Shown piece after piece: positions 8,156 through 17,688 of a stretch of 64,000 nucleotides of DNA. The stretch comes from Merdivivens faecigallinarum (lineage in GTDB: Bacteria > Bacteroidota > Bacteroidia > Bacteroidales > UBA932). The stretch lies in the NCBI GenBank assembly GCA_017695055.1, contig JADILY010000081.1:1-64000 (forward strand), in the 5' to 3' direction. Below the pieces are notes generated by a model. The model was not told where the DNA came from. It was given only the letters and a program-made list of their open reading frames with translations, and made no database searches. Each line of letters begins with the position of its first letter. Positions within the stretch are counted from its first letter, which is position 1. The position numbers were made by a program, and so were the translations under genes.

Positions 8156-9330
8156 AAAACATAATCGCATTTGCAATGCTTTTTACTGCAATATCGCAGT
8201 TCTGCCCGGCACAGGAAATAGACACGGTACTTGCAAACATAGAACGCAACAATCTGGAACTCCAAGCCCTGAGGCAGGAAAACGAGGCCTCCGCCCTCGA
8301 AATAAAGGCTGAAAACAACATACAGCAGGACCTTTCAGTATCCTACAGCCCGTTCTTCACAAACGGGGTCAACGGAGTCGCAAGCTCGGAATTCGTTGCA
8401 TCCATGGGCTTCGATTTCCCTACGCAATACGCCGCCCGCAAGAAATGGGGAGACTTCCGCAGCGAAGAACTCAGGCGCCTGTACCTACTGCAACGCCGGG
8501 ACATACTTTTCGAAGCAAAGACACTCTGCCTCGAATTAATCAGGCTGAACGCTGAAAAGAAACTCCTCGACAACAGGCTTGAAAATGCCGACGAGCTCCT
8601 TTCGCTTGTCGAAAAGCAATTCGATGAAGGCGGGGCCACCGTAATAGAAGTGAACAAGGTAAAGATGGAGCGGATGAATGTCCGCACCCTCAAAGCCCAG
8701 AATACCGCATCCCGCAAAAGCATACTCCGCAACCTTGAAACTCTCAACGGAGGACAGCCGTTGGACATAGAGCCCTCGGGGTATCCGGAACTCCCAGCAA
8801 TACCGGATTTCGAGCAATATTGCAAATACATCGAAGAAGCAGACCTTGGCGTACAGTCGGCAGCCGCTTCCGTGGATGCCGCAGCACAGGAAATAAAGGT
8901 CAACCGGCAGAACTGGTTGCCGAAGCTGGAAGTGGGATACAGGAGGAACACGGCACTCAACGAAGCATCCGACGGATTCATAGTAGGCATCTCGATTCCT
9001 CTGTTTTCCGGAATGAACAAGACGAAAGTCGCAAAGGCAAGGCACAGCGCCGCCCTTTCCAGCTTGGAAAACGCACGTCTGGAATCAATCAACGCAATAC
9101 GTTCGAGCTATTATGAAATGGAGGAACTCGGCAACGCACTCAAAGAATACGACCTTCCTCTCATGCGCAATACGCTTGCCGCATTGAAGAAGGCCGTAAT
9201 AAACGGTCAGCTGTCGATAATGGACTATTATGTCGAAGCCGACAATATTTTCACAAGTCTCGGAGACTATATCAATACCGAAAACAGATACCAAATTCTG
9301 ATGGCGGAGCTGTACAAGAACGAGCTATAG
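8152..9330 (+). CDS. TolC/CzcC-family outer-membrane efflux protein
   Basis: Outer-membrane exit duct of the same tripartite system, 392 residues from MKNIIAFAMLF. The start ATG overlaps the pump's TGA by four bases. Residues 1-19 are a signal peptide ending CPAQE. The rest is two repeats of long amphipathic helices (for example NNLELQALRQENEASALEIKAE and its C-terminal counterpart KARHSAALSSLENARLES), with short strand segments such as GFIVGISIPLF, as in the OEP fold. The length is typical of CzcC. It is the last gene of the operon and converges with the Ig-like lipoprotein cluster 31 bp away. No obvious terminator hairpin is visible between them. Confidence 0.9.
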   Translation: MKNIIAFAMLFTAISQFCPAQEIDTVLANIERNNLELQALRQENEASALEIKAENNIQQDLSVSYSPFFTNGVNGVASSEFVASMGFDFPTQYAARKKWGDFRSEELRRLYLLQRRDILFEAKTLCLELIRLNAEKKLLDNRLENADELLSLVEKQFDEGGATVIEVNKVKMERMNVRTLKAQNTASRKSILRNLETLNGGQPLDIEPSGYPELPAIPDFEQYCKYIEEADLGVQSAAASVDAAAQEIKVNRQNWLPKLEVGYRRNTALNEASDGFIVGISIPLFSGMNKTKVAKARHSAALSSLENARLESINAIRSSYYEMEELGNALKEYDLPLMRNTLAALKKAVINGQLSIMDYYVEADNIFTSLGDYINTENRYQILMAELYKNEL

Positions 9331-9361
9331 AGCTATAACCGCACCCGCCGCCGTGACACCG

Positions 9362-10654
9362 TCAGAATGCCAGTACGTAACGGAGCATGCAATTCATCGC
9401 ACCTTTGGTATTGTATGCCACAAGGCCGTTATAGAACCCGACACAGAAAGCGTTCTGGGCATCATATTCCGAACTGCACCAATACAGTTCCGGAGAGAAC
9501 TGGTCGGCAAGTATCAGCTGCGAGAACGATTCGTTCAGGATATCGCGCACAGGCAGGTCGTTGGTATACAACCCGTTGATATTGCCTTCCATATCGCCCA
9601 CTATCATAAGGGTAAGTTCTTTTGCAGATGGAACGTACCAGCCGCTCGTACCCTCTGGAGCCGCAAATTCTTTGTTTCCGAGGAAAAACTGCAAACGTTT
9701 TACCATGTCGACCTTATAGCCGATATTGTCATAATCCGAATTGAAAGCCTTGATCGCCTGGGTATTGTTGTAACCGACAATCTTGTTCAGGTTGTCCTCC
9801 AGTTCCACCCCGGTAGTCGGCGACATGTATTCTGGAGCGTTTTCCGAAACCCATTCCCCTACGGTCGAATTGAACGACCTGTAATTGCTCTGCCACGTAC
9901 TGGCCTCCTCTATCAGGGAAACGACGAGCCCGTGGGTACAGCCCGGGAAGTCCCTGCGCAGGGTCGGGTCGTCGGCCGTAGGGTCCCCTACCCAGAACAC
10001 GACACCTATGGCATCCTTTTTAGAAAAAAGTTCTCCTGAATACGTACCGTCCGAATAGTAGAAATCCCCTACTTCCGGTTCTCCTACCACATAAACCTCA
10101 CACGAGTCGGAAAGCCCGTCCACGGAAATCCTGACAACGGCAATCCCCTTGCCGACGGAAGAGACGGCGCCGTCCTGCGTAACCGTAGCAACAGATTCGT
10201 CCGAAGAACTCCATACTATGCCTTCTACACCTGTAGCAGGCACTGTTTCCAGAGTAAGCGATATATCCTCGCCGACTTCCAGAGTCACATACTCTTCCGT
10301 AATCGCAAGTGAATCAGCCACGCGCACATCTACAATCACGGTAGCGAATTCATTCCCGGCCCCGGCAGTAACGAACGCCCTCCCGGAAGCAATGGCAGTA
10401 ACCAGACCGTCCGGCGAAACCGTTGCCACCGACTCGTCCGAACTGAACCATTCCACATCGACTTTCCCGGCGACATCCTCCGGATAAACGGTAGCCGTCA
10501 GTTGCTGGGTCTCCCCCTTGCAAAGCTGTGCCATGTCCGTATCGACGACCACATCGCCGACGACAATCATTTCCTCGGGTTCCGCGCACCCCTGGAACAT
10601 GAGGGGCATCAGAACGGAAACCGAAACATATAATAAAAATCTACCTATTTTCAT
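9362..10654 (-). CDS. Ig-like (BIG2) surface lipoprotein, paralogue 3
   Basis: A 430-residue lipoprotein with signal and lipobox MFQGC (Cys about 23), so probably anchored to an outer leaflet. Two bacterial Ig-like type 2 domains follow (about 30-115 and 115-195). They are marked by VEWFSSDESVATVSPDGLVTA and the parallel VWSSSDESVATVTQDG. The C-terminal domain (about 200-430) starts GDFYYSDGTYS and includes VVFWVGDPTADDP, CTHGLVVSL, VGYNNTQAI, GTSGWYVPSAKEL and YWCSSEYDAQNAF. This domain is shared with the next two genes and resembles FISUMP or DUF1566-type ligand modules, an inference from the W-x-PS-x-KEL and YW-SSEY signatures. Last gene of the cluster. Substrate unknown. Confidence 0.85.
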   Translation of the reverse strand: MKIGRFLLYVSVSVLMPLMFQGCAEPEEMIVVGDVVVDTDMAQLCKGETQQLTATVYPEDVAGKVDVEWFSSDESVATVSPDGLVTAIASGRAFVTAGAGNEFATVIVDVRVADSLAITEEYVTLEVGEDISLTLETVPATGVEGIVWSSSDESVATVTQDGAVSSVGKGIAVVRISVDGLSDSCEVYVVGEPEVGDFYYSDGTYSGELFSKKDAIGVVFWVGDPTADDPTLRRDFPGCTHGLVVSLIEEASTWQSNYRSFNSTVGEWVSENAPEYMSPTTGVELEDNLNKIVGYNNTQAIKAFNSDYDNIGYKVDMVKRLQFFLGNKEFAAPEGTSGWYVPSAKELTLMIVGDMEGNINGLYTNDLPVRDILNESFSQLILADQFSPELYWCSSEYDAQNAFCVGFYNGLVAYNTKGAMNCMLRYVLAF

Positions 10655-10672
10655 TTATTAAAATTTTTAATC

Positions 10673-11971
10673 CTAAAATGCGACGATAAAACGCAGCAGG
10701 CCGTTTTCAAAATTCTTCGGAGCTATGCTCGCACGGCCTCCGGAAACATTGACGAAATAAGCGTAGGATTCATCATACTCCGATGAAGTCCAATAACTTC
10801 CTCCGGCTATAACGCAGTCGGGACGAATTTTTCCGATAGAAGCATTCACAACATCCAGATTCGGCGAAGAATCGTCCTGGATATCCCAAATGTTCCCGTC
10901 ATGGACACCGCGCACAAGCAGGGACATCTCCTTGGCCGACGGGATATACCAGCCGCTCGTACCCTCCGGAAGGGACCATCCGTTTTCAATGATGTAATAA
11001 CAATACTCTACCGCAGCCGTGACCTTCCAGCCGCGATTCGCCAAATCGGAATTGAAATCCAGCAGGGCCATGGTATTGTTGTAACCGCAAATCCTGTTCA
11101 GCGGGGCGCCGGAATCTGTCCCGGTAATCGGCGACTCATAATCCGAATTGTCATCGCACCAGTCCCCTACGGTCTTCCCGCAGGCCGAATAGGACGGCTG
11201 CCATGCCGAAGTCAAATCCTCGCCTATCGAAACCGCAAGGCCGTGGGTACACTTGGGATGTTCGGCCTTCAATGCCGCATCGTCAGCCGTAGGGTCGCCG
11301 GCATAAAAGACGACCGCCACAGGATATTTTCCCGGAAGCAGGGAGGAACATACGCTTCCGTCATCGAAAAGGAAGTCTCCCGGCTTTATGGGCCCCTGCA
11401 CCACCCTTATCTTGCAGTTCGCCGTCTTTCCGGCAATATTCACCGTCACGAAAGACTCGCCTATGGAAAGTCCCTTGAACTCGCCGGGCCCTACGGGCAT
11501 CACAACGGAACTGTCGGAAGAAGTCCATACGGTTCCGGAGGTATCAGCCGATGAAGGTTCGAATACAATGCCCGTAACCACCGTTTCACCGAGGGCAACT
11601 TCATATTCGCTTTCCGCAAATCCCACGGACTTCAGAGGACTTTGCCCCACCGTCACTATGGAAGTGGCAGATACCCCGTCCACGGTCACCTTAATCAAGG
11701 CCTCCCCCGTATTTTCAGCGGTAACCATACCTTCCTGCGTAACGGAGACAATCTCAGGATTGAGGCTCGTCCATTCCACGGAAAAGTACTCCGCATCCAA
11801 CGGCTCCACTACAAGGGTAAGCTGGTATGTATCACCCTGCATCAGGGACAAATCGCTTTCATAGATGTCCACGGACAACTGCACAGGCTCTTCCTCGACG
11901 GCCTTTTCCATACAGGAGGGCAATACGGCCGCCGCAATGAGCAGCGGCAGTATGTACAAAAAACGCTTCAT
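10673..11971 (-). CDS. Ig-like (BIG2) surface lipoprotein, paralogue 2
   Basis: 432 residues from MKRFLYILPLL, a lipoprotein signal with LPSC box; an in-frame start 21 bases upstream would add MCPGVLV ahead of a normal signal and is less likely. Two Ig-like domains follow (EWTSLNPEIVSVTQEGMVTA, then VWTSSDSSVVMPVGPGEFKG, the second more divergent). The C-terminal module is the same as in its neighbours: GDFLFDDGS, VVFYAGDPTADDA, CTHGLAVSIG, ICGYNNT, GTSGWYIPSAKEM and YWTSSEYDESYAY. The start lies 2 bp after the preceding gene's stop, so the two are very probably co-transcribed. Function is not known; surface adhesion or glycan binding is plausible. Confidence 0.85.
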   Translation of the reverse strand: MKRFLYILPLLIAAAVLPSCMEKAVEEEPVQLSVDIYESDLSLMQGDTYQLTLVVEPLDAEYFSVEWTSLNPEIVSVTQEGMVTAENTGEALIKVTVDGVSATSIVTVGQSPLKSVGFAESEYEVALGETVVTGIVFEPSSADTSGTVWTSSDSSVVMPVGPGEFKGLSIGESFVTVNIAGKTANCKIRVVQGPIKPGDFLFDDGSVCSSLLPGKYPVAVVFYAGDPTADDAALKAEHPKCTHGLAVSIGEDLTSAWQPSYSACGKTVGDWCDDNSDYESPITGTDSGAPLNRICGYNNTMALLDFNSDLANRGWKVTAAVEYCYYIIENGWSLPEGTSGWYIPSAKEMSLLVRGVHDGNIWDIQDDSSPNLDVVNASIGKIRPDCVIAGGSYWTSSEYDESYAYFVNVSGGRASIAPKNFENGLLRFIVAF

Positions 11972-11973
11972 GA

Positions 11974-13527
11974 CTAAAACGCCAGGACACATCTGATACT
12001 ACGCTGAGGATAGCCTTTGCTCTGAGGGCCTACACTGCCGTTAGACATGAGTACGTAAATGGCCTGCTGATATGCGGAAGATTCCGCACTCGACCAATAA
12101 TAAGATTCATAAGTCCCGCTCGGCGTAGTGTTGTTCAGAGGAGTCCCTCCGATAGCGGACAGTTTCCCGTTTATCACCTCGAGATTGTCGGTTTCATTGA
12201 AAATATCGTTTATACTTCCACTATATTCTCCCGTACACAGCAAAGAAAGCTCTTTCGGAGAAGGCCAGTACCATCCGCTGCTGGTCTCAGGGACGGCAAC
12301 CGACTCCCTGTAATCCAGAACGCACTGGAGGGCGTCCACGTTCCAGTCCCAATTGGCCTCGTCTTCATTGAAAGCCTCGATAGCCTTGGTGTTATTGTAT
12401 CCCATTATCAGATTTATGGTCTCGTCATCCACGACCGTCGTCTTATACCCGGTACCGGAAGCTGTCACCCAGTCACCTACATGTCTCTGATAAAACTGGA
12501 TTCTCAACTGCCAGTACTGCATTCCTGCATCATTCAGAGCCACTACAAGGCCGTGCGTACAGTCGGGATGATCCCTCATCAGCGCTGCATCGTTTACGGA
12601 AGGGTCTCCCACATAAAAGACAACGCCCACGGGGGTCTTGCCCTCGACAAGTACCGGAGACGTGGTACCGTCAGAAAAATAAATGTCCCCTATATTGATT
12701 TCATCCGTAACCGGAACTTCCGACACAGTTACGGTGCAGGAAGCCTCTTTGCCTCCGGCTGTCGCAGTAATCACTGCCTCTCCCTGTGACAGTGCCACAA
12801 CGGAACCGGCATCCACGCTCGCCACCGCCGCATTGGAAGATGTCCAGGTTATCCCGTCATAATCCGCATCTTCGGGCTGGACAGAAGCGTTTATCACCGC
12901 AGTCTCCCCCACCATAAGGTCCAAAGAAACCGGCTCCAGCGTTATGTTTTCAACACCTACGCCCGCTACGGTCACCTGGCACTCGGCTTCCAGACCTCCG
13001 ACAGCCGCCTTGACAGCCGCATTTCCGATAGCCACGGCAGATATCATCCCGTTTGCATCCACAAGCACCACGGACTCGTCTGACGAACTCCAGGTAACTT
13101 CCTTGTTATCTGCATCTTCCGGGGTTATTTCCACCGACAGCTGCTGCGTGCTTCCCCTCGTTATGGTTATCTCGGAAGGGACCACTTTCACACCGGTCAC
13201 GGGAATTGCCGTAACTGTAACCAGACATCGTGCCGATACATTTCCGCACGTAGCCTTGATGACAGTCTCACCTATCGCCACGGCCGAAACCAGACCGGTC
13301 TCGTCCACCGAAGCTATGCTTTCCTTCAGGGAAGTCCAGCGCACCGTCTTGTCTTCCGCATCCTCGGGAAGGACTTCGGCCGTAAGCCGCTGGGTATCTC
13401 CCTTTTTAAGTTCCAGAGTTTCACGGCTGAGCTTTATGCTCTCAGCCTCCACCGGAATGTTTTCATTCTGCCCGCATGAACAAATCGCGAGAAACAATGC
13501 CGATATGGCCAATATCCTGTTTTTCAT
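11974..13527 (-). CDS. Ig-like (BIG2) surface lipoprotein, paralogue 1 (three Ig domains)
   Basis: 517 residues from MKNRILAIS; a second ATG 12 bases upstream overlaps the preceding TAA and is also possible. The signal ends with CSCGQ. Three consecutive Ig-like domains are recognised by VRWTSLKESIASVDETGLVSA, VTWSSSDESVVLVDANGMISA and ITWTSSNAAVASVDAG, each about 80 residues. The shared C-terminal module follows: GDIYFSDGTTS, VVFYVGDPSVNDA, CTHGLVVAL, IMGYNNTKAI, SSGWYWPSPKEL and YYWSSAESSAYQQ. It differs from its paralogues in Ig-domain number, suggesting growth by domain duplication. Co-transcribed with the BACON lipoprotein upstream. Confidence 0.86.
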   Translation of the reverse strand: MKNRILAISALFLAICSCGQNENIPVEAESIKLSRETLELKKGDTQRLTAEVLPEDAEDKTVRWTSLKESIASVDETGLVSAVAIGETVIKATCGNVSARCLVTVTAIPVTGVKVVPSEITITRGSTQQLSVEITPEDADNKEVTWSSSDESVVLVDANGMISAVAIGNAAVKAAVGGLEAECQVTVAGVGVENITLEPVSLDLMVGETAVINASVQPEDADYDGITWTSSNAAVASVDAGSVVALSQGEAVITATAGGKEASCTVTVSEVPVTDEINIGDIYFSDGTTSPVLVEGKTPVGVVFYVGDPSVNDAALMRDHPDCTHGLVVALNDAGMQYWQLRIQFYQRHVGDWVTASGTGYKTTVVDDETINLIMGYNNTKAIEAFNEDEANWDWNVDALQCVLDYRESVAVPETSSGWYWPSPKELSLLCTGEYSGSINDIFNETDNLEVINGKLSAIGGTPLNNTTPSGTYESYYWSSAESSAYQQAIYVLMSNGSVGPQSKGYPQRSIRCVLAF

Positions 13528-13538
13528 AATTTCAGTCA

Positions 13539-15059
13539 TTATTTTTTATTGATTTTATAGTCAGTCAGTACTGGAACCGGAGTTTCACGGTCCAATTTAA
13601 GATTAAGGCGTCCCGCTCCCACGGAAGACGTACCGCCGGACGGAGTGGTAAAATATTCCTTCACAAGGCCGGTTGTAACCGTGCCGCCGGAATAGCCGAA
13701 AGCGAACATCACATATTCTGTTCCGGAGGCAAGCGGATAAAGGCTCCCCGTAACATCCCCGTTTACAAGTGTTATCAGATTGTTGTTAATCAGAGCGGCT
13801 ATGATCTGATCGTCCGCCATGCCTTCCACCTGCCTGGAATCCAGGGCGGCCAGTGCATACTGGTCGTTATTTGTCGTATATATCGCATACTCGGCATAGT
13901 CCGGCTCCAATTTGGTAATCTCGATTGTTATGACATTGTCAGAAGGCTGTGCGGACCCGGTACTGAAATCCTTGGTGGACACCTCGGAATTGAGATACCC
14001 GGACAAGCTTATGCTTACGGCAAAGGCAGTATAGTCGGAATTCGGATTAAGATCCGCCTCTATGGCATCCGGACCGACATGGGCGATGCTCTTCACCGCA
14101 TCCGCAGCCGACTGTCCGAGCATGGTATATATATTAATCACGTCATTGATATAAGTCTGATAGCTTTCCTTGAGCCATTCCCCGTCTATGCCGCGGCCTG
14201 AATATGCGTCCATGACATAAGGCACGGTATCATCGGAAGGGATGGCCTCTATCACCACATGGTTTCCGTTCACTGTAGGATTCAGATCGAAATCAATGTC
14301 GACGAAAGGCACGCTCTCGGTAACGAAGAATTCCGGCACATATCCGGTCAGACGTTCAGCCTCTGAAGTCACACCATAGACATATATGCAATATTCCGTA
14401 TCCGGAGTGAGGCTGGTCACGGAAACGCCTATGGTATTTCCTGTTTTCAGGTTCTGCCTGAGCAATTCTTCCAGACTCATGCCATTGGCCTGGGCTACCT
14501 GGTTGAAATAAGCCATGTCGTTTGCAAAACGTGTGTCTTCATCCTCGAACATGTCATAAGATGCCTTATCCATCAGAAGATTGAGATAAGTCATCTGCGT
14601 ATCCGAAGGATAGACACTGTAAATGACGGAAGATTCCTTTATCTGGTTGACGGTTATCTCGAAAATGGCATCCTCGCCATCATCTGGGATATCGGGCGAA
14701 GACGGGTCCCTCCCGTCCTGCATGACATAAACCGTTTCGGAGCCGCCGTACCAGCCTACATTGAGGACGGCCACGCGGTCGGTAGTGTCCGGATTGGCTT
14801 CGACACTGACGATAATCTCCCCGGGAACATCGTAAATCTTCTCGGTAATCCAGGAACTCGGGCAATCAACTCCGATGGAAGAGATATTGTCCCGGCTTCC
14901 GGTAAAGGAATAAGGCGCCCTTGCATAGCCGCCTTCGGCAGACACATTGATTTCGGTAGAATCGAATGTGATAACGAACGGCTCGTCATCCGGCTCGGGA
15001 GTCTGCGTACATGCGGCGCAGCAGCAGATGGCGAGTGGCAGAAGCAGAAAGTTTTTCAT
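13539..15059 (-). CDS. BACON-domain lipoprotein
   Basis: 506 residues with the signal MKNFLLLPLAICCCAAC and a lipobox-type Cys near 17. Residues about 28-115 match the BACON pattern: ITFDSTEINVSAEGG, a CPSSWITEK strand and VGWYGGSETVYVMQDGRD at the end, a domain typical of Bacteroidota surface proteins. The remainder (about 125-490) shows repeated beta-sandwich segments (SVTSLTPDTEYCIYVYG, NPNSDYTAFAVSI, ASGTEYVMFAFGY) resembling fibronectin type III folds. It sits 61 bp after the permease gene and overlaps the next start by one base. A surface recognition role is likely, target unknown. The BACON call is firm; the Fn3-like reading is weaker. Confidence 0.83.
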   Translation of the reverse strand: MKNFLLLPLAICCCAACTQTPEPDDEPFVITFDSTEINVSAEGGYARAPYSFTGSRDNISSIGVDCPSSWITEKIYDVPGEIIVSVEANPDTTDRVAVLNVGWYGGSETVYVMQDGRDPSSPDIPDDGEDAIFEITVNQIKESSVIYSVYPSDTQMTYLNLLMDKASYDMFEDEDTRFANDMAYFNQVAQANGMSLEELLRQNLKTGNTIGVSVTSLTPDTEYCIYVYGVTSEAERLTGYVPEFFVTESVPFVDIDFDLNPTVNGNHVVIEAIPSDDTVPYVMDAYSGRGIDGEWLKESYQTYINDVINIYTMLGQSAADAVKSIAHVGPDAIEADLNPNSDYTAFAVSISLSGYLNSEVSTKDFSTGSAQPSDNVITIEITKLEPDYAEYAIYTTNNDQYALAALDSRQVEGMADDQIIAALINNNLITLVNGDVTGSLYPLASGTEYVMFAFGYSGGTVTTGLVKEYFTTPSGGTSSVGAGRLNLKLDRETPVPVLTDYKINKK

Positions 15060-15120
15060 TTCAATAAATAAATTACACGGATTAAAATTAAGCAGAAATT
15101 TTAAAAAAACTGCATCTGTC

Positions 15121-17463
15121 CTAATCTTTTTTCAGAACTTCCGCCGGATTTATGTTCACAAGCATGTAAACCTGCCTGAAAATCGAAATGAAGGCCACTG
15201 ACAGCACCACGATGCAGCCTGCCGCATATACCCACCACAGTCCCTCCGCCTTGTCGGGATAGTTTTCGAGCCATCTCGAAACGATGGCGTAAGACAGGGG
15301 AACCGAGAGCACGGCGGCAGCGGCCACTATCTTCAGAAAACCTGAAACCGTCGACCGGAAAGCCGCTTTGCGCGAAAGGCCGAATATCTTCCTTATGGCG
15401 ACATTGCGTGCATGTTGATGGGCATAGTAAGTACTCATCGCAAGCATGGCCATAGCTGAAAGCATCAGAGTCAGCGCCGTAAAAATCGCAATCAGCCATC
15501 CGTTGCTGTTTTCCTTCTCATAATAAAACCTGAATTTTTCGTCCAACGACCCGACCGTCACTGCCGTCGCAAGCCCGCGGTCTTCATAGAACTTCCTTAT
15601 TTTCCTTACCGCCTTTTCCGTATCCCCGGACACTTTCACTACCATCTCCCTGAGGAACATGAAATCCTCGGGAGAATCCATATTCATGACATAATAGCAT
15701 ATATTCATTCCCTTGCAGTCATCTTCCGCCATATTGCCCTTGACGAAATCCCCCATGATACCGCAGACATTGAGACCCAGGGAATTCAGCTTCGGGCCGG
15801 AAGAACCGTAATCGGCCCCGAGGCCTTCCATTGCGCTTTCGGTAAGCCACGCCGTTCCCTCCACAGGCTCGGATATTACGGACACGGGCCTGAAACCGAG
15901 TATCCTGAAAGCGGCCATATCGCCGTAAAACCATTCTATGCTCACCCGCGAACCGTCTTCAAGGTCATAGCTGCCCGAAGTCCGTCCACCGTCGACAGGA
16001 TCGAACTGAACATAACCTATATCCGACACCTCCGGCATGGCCCTCAGCTCATCGGCATAAAACTCCGCAGCGGAGCTCACCCCGTTCACATAGATTACGC
16101 CGTCCCGTGAATACCCCCTGTCCACATCGAGCATGTGCTTCAACTGGACGGACATGGCTATCGCAATGCACAATGCGGCCGCGGCGACAAAATTCTGGAT
16201 GAAGACGAAAATATTTCCGAGCACCTGTTTTCCTCCTGCCACGGACTGGCCCTTCATTAGGTCCACAGGTCTGAAACGCGAGAAAATCAGGGCCGGGACT
16301 ATGCCGGCGACAAACGAAACCGCAACCACGAACAGGACAAGGATACAGGCCTGCGATATGTCCATATTGGAAAAAACATCCACTTGCTTGCCTAAAAGCC
16401 TGCCCATCATCGGCGAAAAAGCCGGAATCAGCGCAAGTGCGAGCAGGAAAGCGACAGCCGTCATTACAAAGGCTTCGGACAGGAACCTTGCCACTATCCC
16501 GGACTTACGTTCTCCGAGCAGCCTCCTTGCGGCCATTTCCTTTGCACGGAAAACCGTCTGGGCGACGGTAAGCGATATATAGTTGAGTATGGCGAAAACC
16601 AACAACAGGATGCCGGCCGCCACGAACAGGTTGATAAATCCTTTGTCGACACTGTCGGTGAAAGGCGCGCTGTATTCCATAGCCCCGAAATGAATCTCCT
16701 TGAAAGGTACGAGAAGGACACGCGTGGATATTCCAGACACATAAAGATTGTCTTCTTTGTTCAGAATCCCCAATATCCCCTTTTCCAATCCGCGCAAATC
16801 CGCACCGGCATTTATGCGAAGAAAAGTATTCGCAGTCCCGTTGCCGTTGGAAAGCAATGTAGGAAAGGCCTGCTCGTACAGTTCAATCCTGTAAATCATG
16901 TCCACATACGGGAAAACGCTGTTTTTGAAATCTTCGAACACGCCGGTAACGGTAAGGGAAACCGTCTCTTTGTCGATTGTAATATCGAATGTCTTCCCTA
17001 TTGGGGAGCCGTCAGGAAAATACCTCGCGGCAAAACTTTCGGAAACCGACACGGCATATTTTTCCGTCAGGGCCTTGTCCCTGTCCCCTGCAATGAACGG
17101 GAAGGTGAAAAAGTCGAAAAAATCGGCATCGACCCCCAGGGCCTGCTGCTTGAAAGTCTCCTCACCCACAGTGGCGGTCAAAGTAAGGCCTCCGAGGAAA
17201 GCGGTCGAAACCATCCTCGTCCCTTCCGTGATTTCCGGGAAAGCCCCTTCAATCTGTCCCATCATGGTCGCACTGCCGGACGGAAAGACACCATCGCTGA
17301 GCAAATATATGTCCTCAGTATCTTCAAGACCGGCATCGTATGACAGTTCGGTAAAAACATAGTATGAAATGAAAACTATGAATATCATTGCTATGGACAG
17401 GCCTGCCACCTCCACAGCCGTATAAAGTTTGTTCCTTCCGAGGAATCTGAAAAAAGAAATCAT
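15121..17463 (-). CDS. FtsX/MacB-like ABC transporter permease
   Basis: 780 residues with the two-module layout of Bacteroidota ABC permeases. It has an N-terminal TM (about 12-36), a MacB-type periplasmic core domain (about 45-255) and an FtsX triplet of TMs (about 275-400) containing LNYISLTVAQTVFRAKEMAARRLLGE. A further TM (about 420-445), a second periplasmic domain and a final FtsX block (about 660-775, AMSTYYAHQHARNVAIRKIFGLSRK) follow. Such permeases act in mechanotransmission or lipoprotein and peptide export rather than classical import. No ATPase gene is adjacent, so it either borrows a distant ATPase or acts otherwise. It is the first gene of the surface-lipoprotein cluster. I see no clear promoter box before it. 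Confidence 0.88.
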   Translation of the reverse strand: MISFFRFLGRNKLYTAVEVAGLSIAMIFIVFISYYVFTELSYDAGLEDTEDIYLLSDGVFPSGSATMMGQIEGAFPEITEGTRMVSTAFLGGLTLTATVGEETFKQQALGVDADFFDFFTFPFIAGDRDKALTEKYAVSVSESFAARYFPDGSPIGKTFDITIDKETVSLTVTGVFEDFKNSVFPYVDMIYRIELYEQAFPTLLSNGNGTANTFLRINAGADLRGLEKGILGILNKEDNLYVSGISTRVLLVPFKEIHFGAMEYSAPFTDSVDKGFINLFVAAGILLLVFAILNYISLTVAQTVFRAKEMAARRLLGERKSGIVARFLSEAFVMTAVAFLLALALIPAFSPMMGRLLGKQVDVFSNMDISQACILVLFVVAVSFVAGIVPALIFSRFRPVDLMKGQSVAGGKQVLGNIFVFIQNFVAAAALCIAIAMSVQLKHMLDVDRGYSRDGVIYVNGVSSAAEFYADELRAMPEVSDIGYVQFDPVDGGRTSGSYDLEDGSRVSIEWFYGDMAAFRILGFRPVSVISEPVEGTAWLTESAMEGLGADYGSSGPKLNSLGLNVCGIMGDFVKGNMAEDDCKGMNICYYVMNMDSPEDFMFLREMVVKVSGDTEKAVRKIRKFYEDRGLATAVTVGSLDEKFRFYYEKENSNGWLIAIFTALTLMLSAMAMLAMSTYYAHQHARNVAIRKIFGLSRKAAFRSTVSGFLKIVAAAAVLSVPLSYAIVSRWLENYPDKAEGLWWVYAAGCIVVLSVAFISIFRQVYMLVNINPAEVLKKD

Positions 17464-17494
17464 ATCGCAGCCTTTATCATATCGCGGTTACACA

Positions 17495-17533
17495 TAAAAA
17501 TTTTCCCGGAAAGCCTCATGGCCTTCCGGGAAA
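17495..17533 (-). terminator. Terminator behind the ackA-ptb-buk genes
   Basis: TTTCCCGGAAAGCC (17502-17515), a 4-nt loop and GGCCTTCCGGGAAA (to 17533) pair fully on the minus strand if one G-U is allowed, and AATTTTTATG follows on that strand. It ends transcripts from butyrate kinase about 155 bp downstream of its stop and separates them from the permease gene. Confidence 0.8.
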
Positions 17534-17688
17534 CCTTCCAACAAAAACCGTATGATTTTTATATAATTTATTTGCGATACTGATTCCCAGCAAGTTCCAA
17601 TCCGGACGAAGTTTCAGTCATGTATAAAATTTTTACACTTCCTTATCCGGCTGTAAAAAAATCATACAATCCGGCCGCTTTCGGAAAT

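Noticed and set aside
15121..17463. FtsX partner of the FtsE at the window end
   Set aside because: The protein has the duplicated MacB/FtsX layout of about 780 residues, not the four-helix ~300-residue FtsX, and is 46 kb away.
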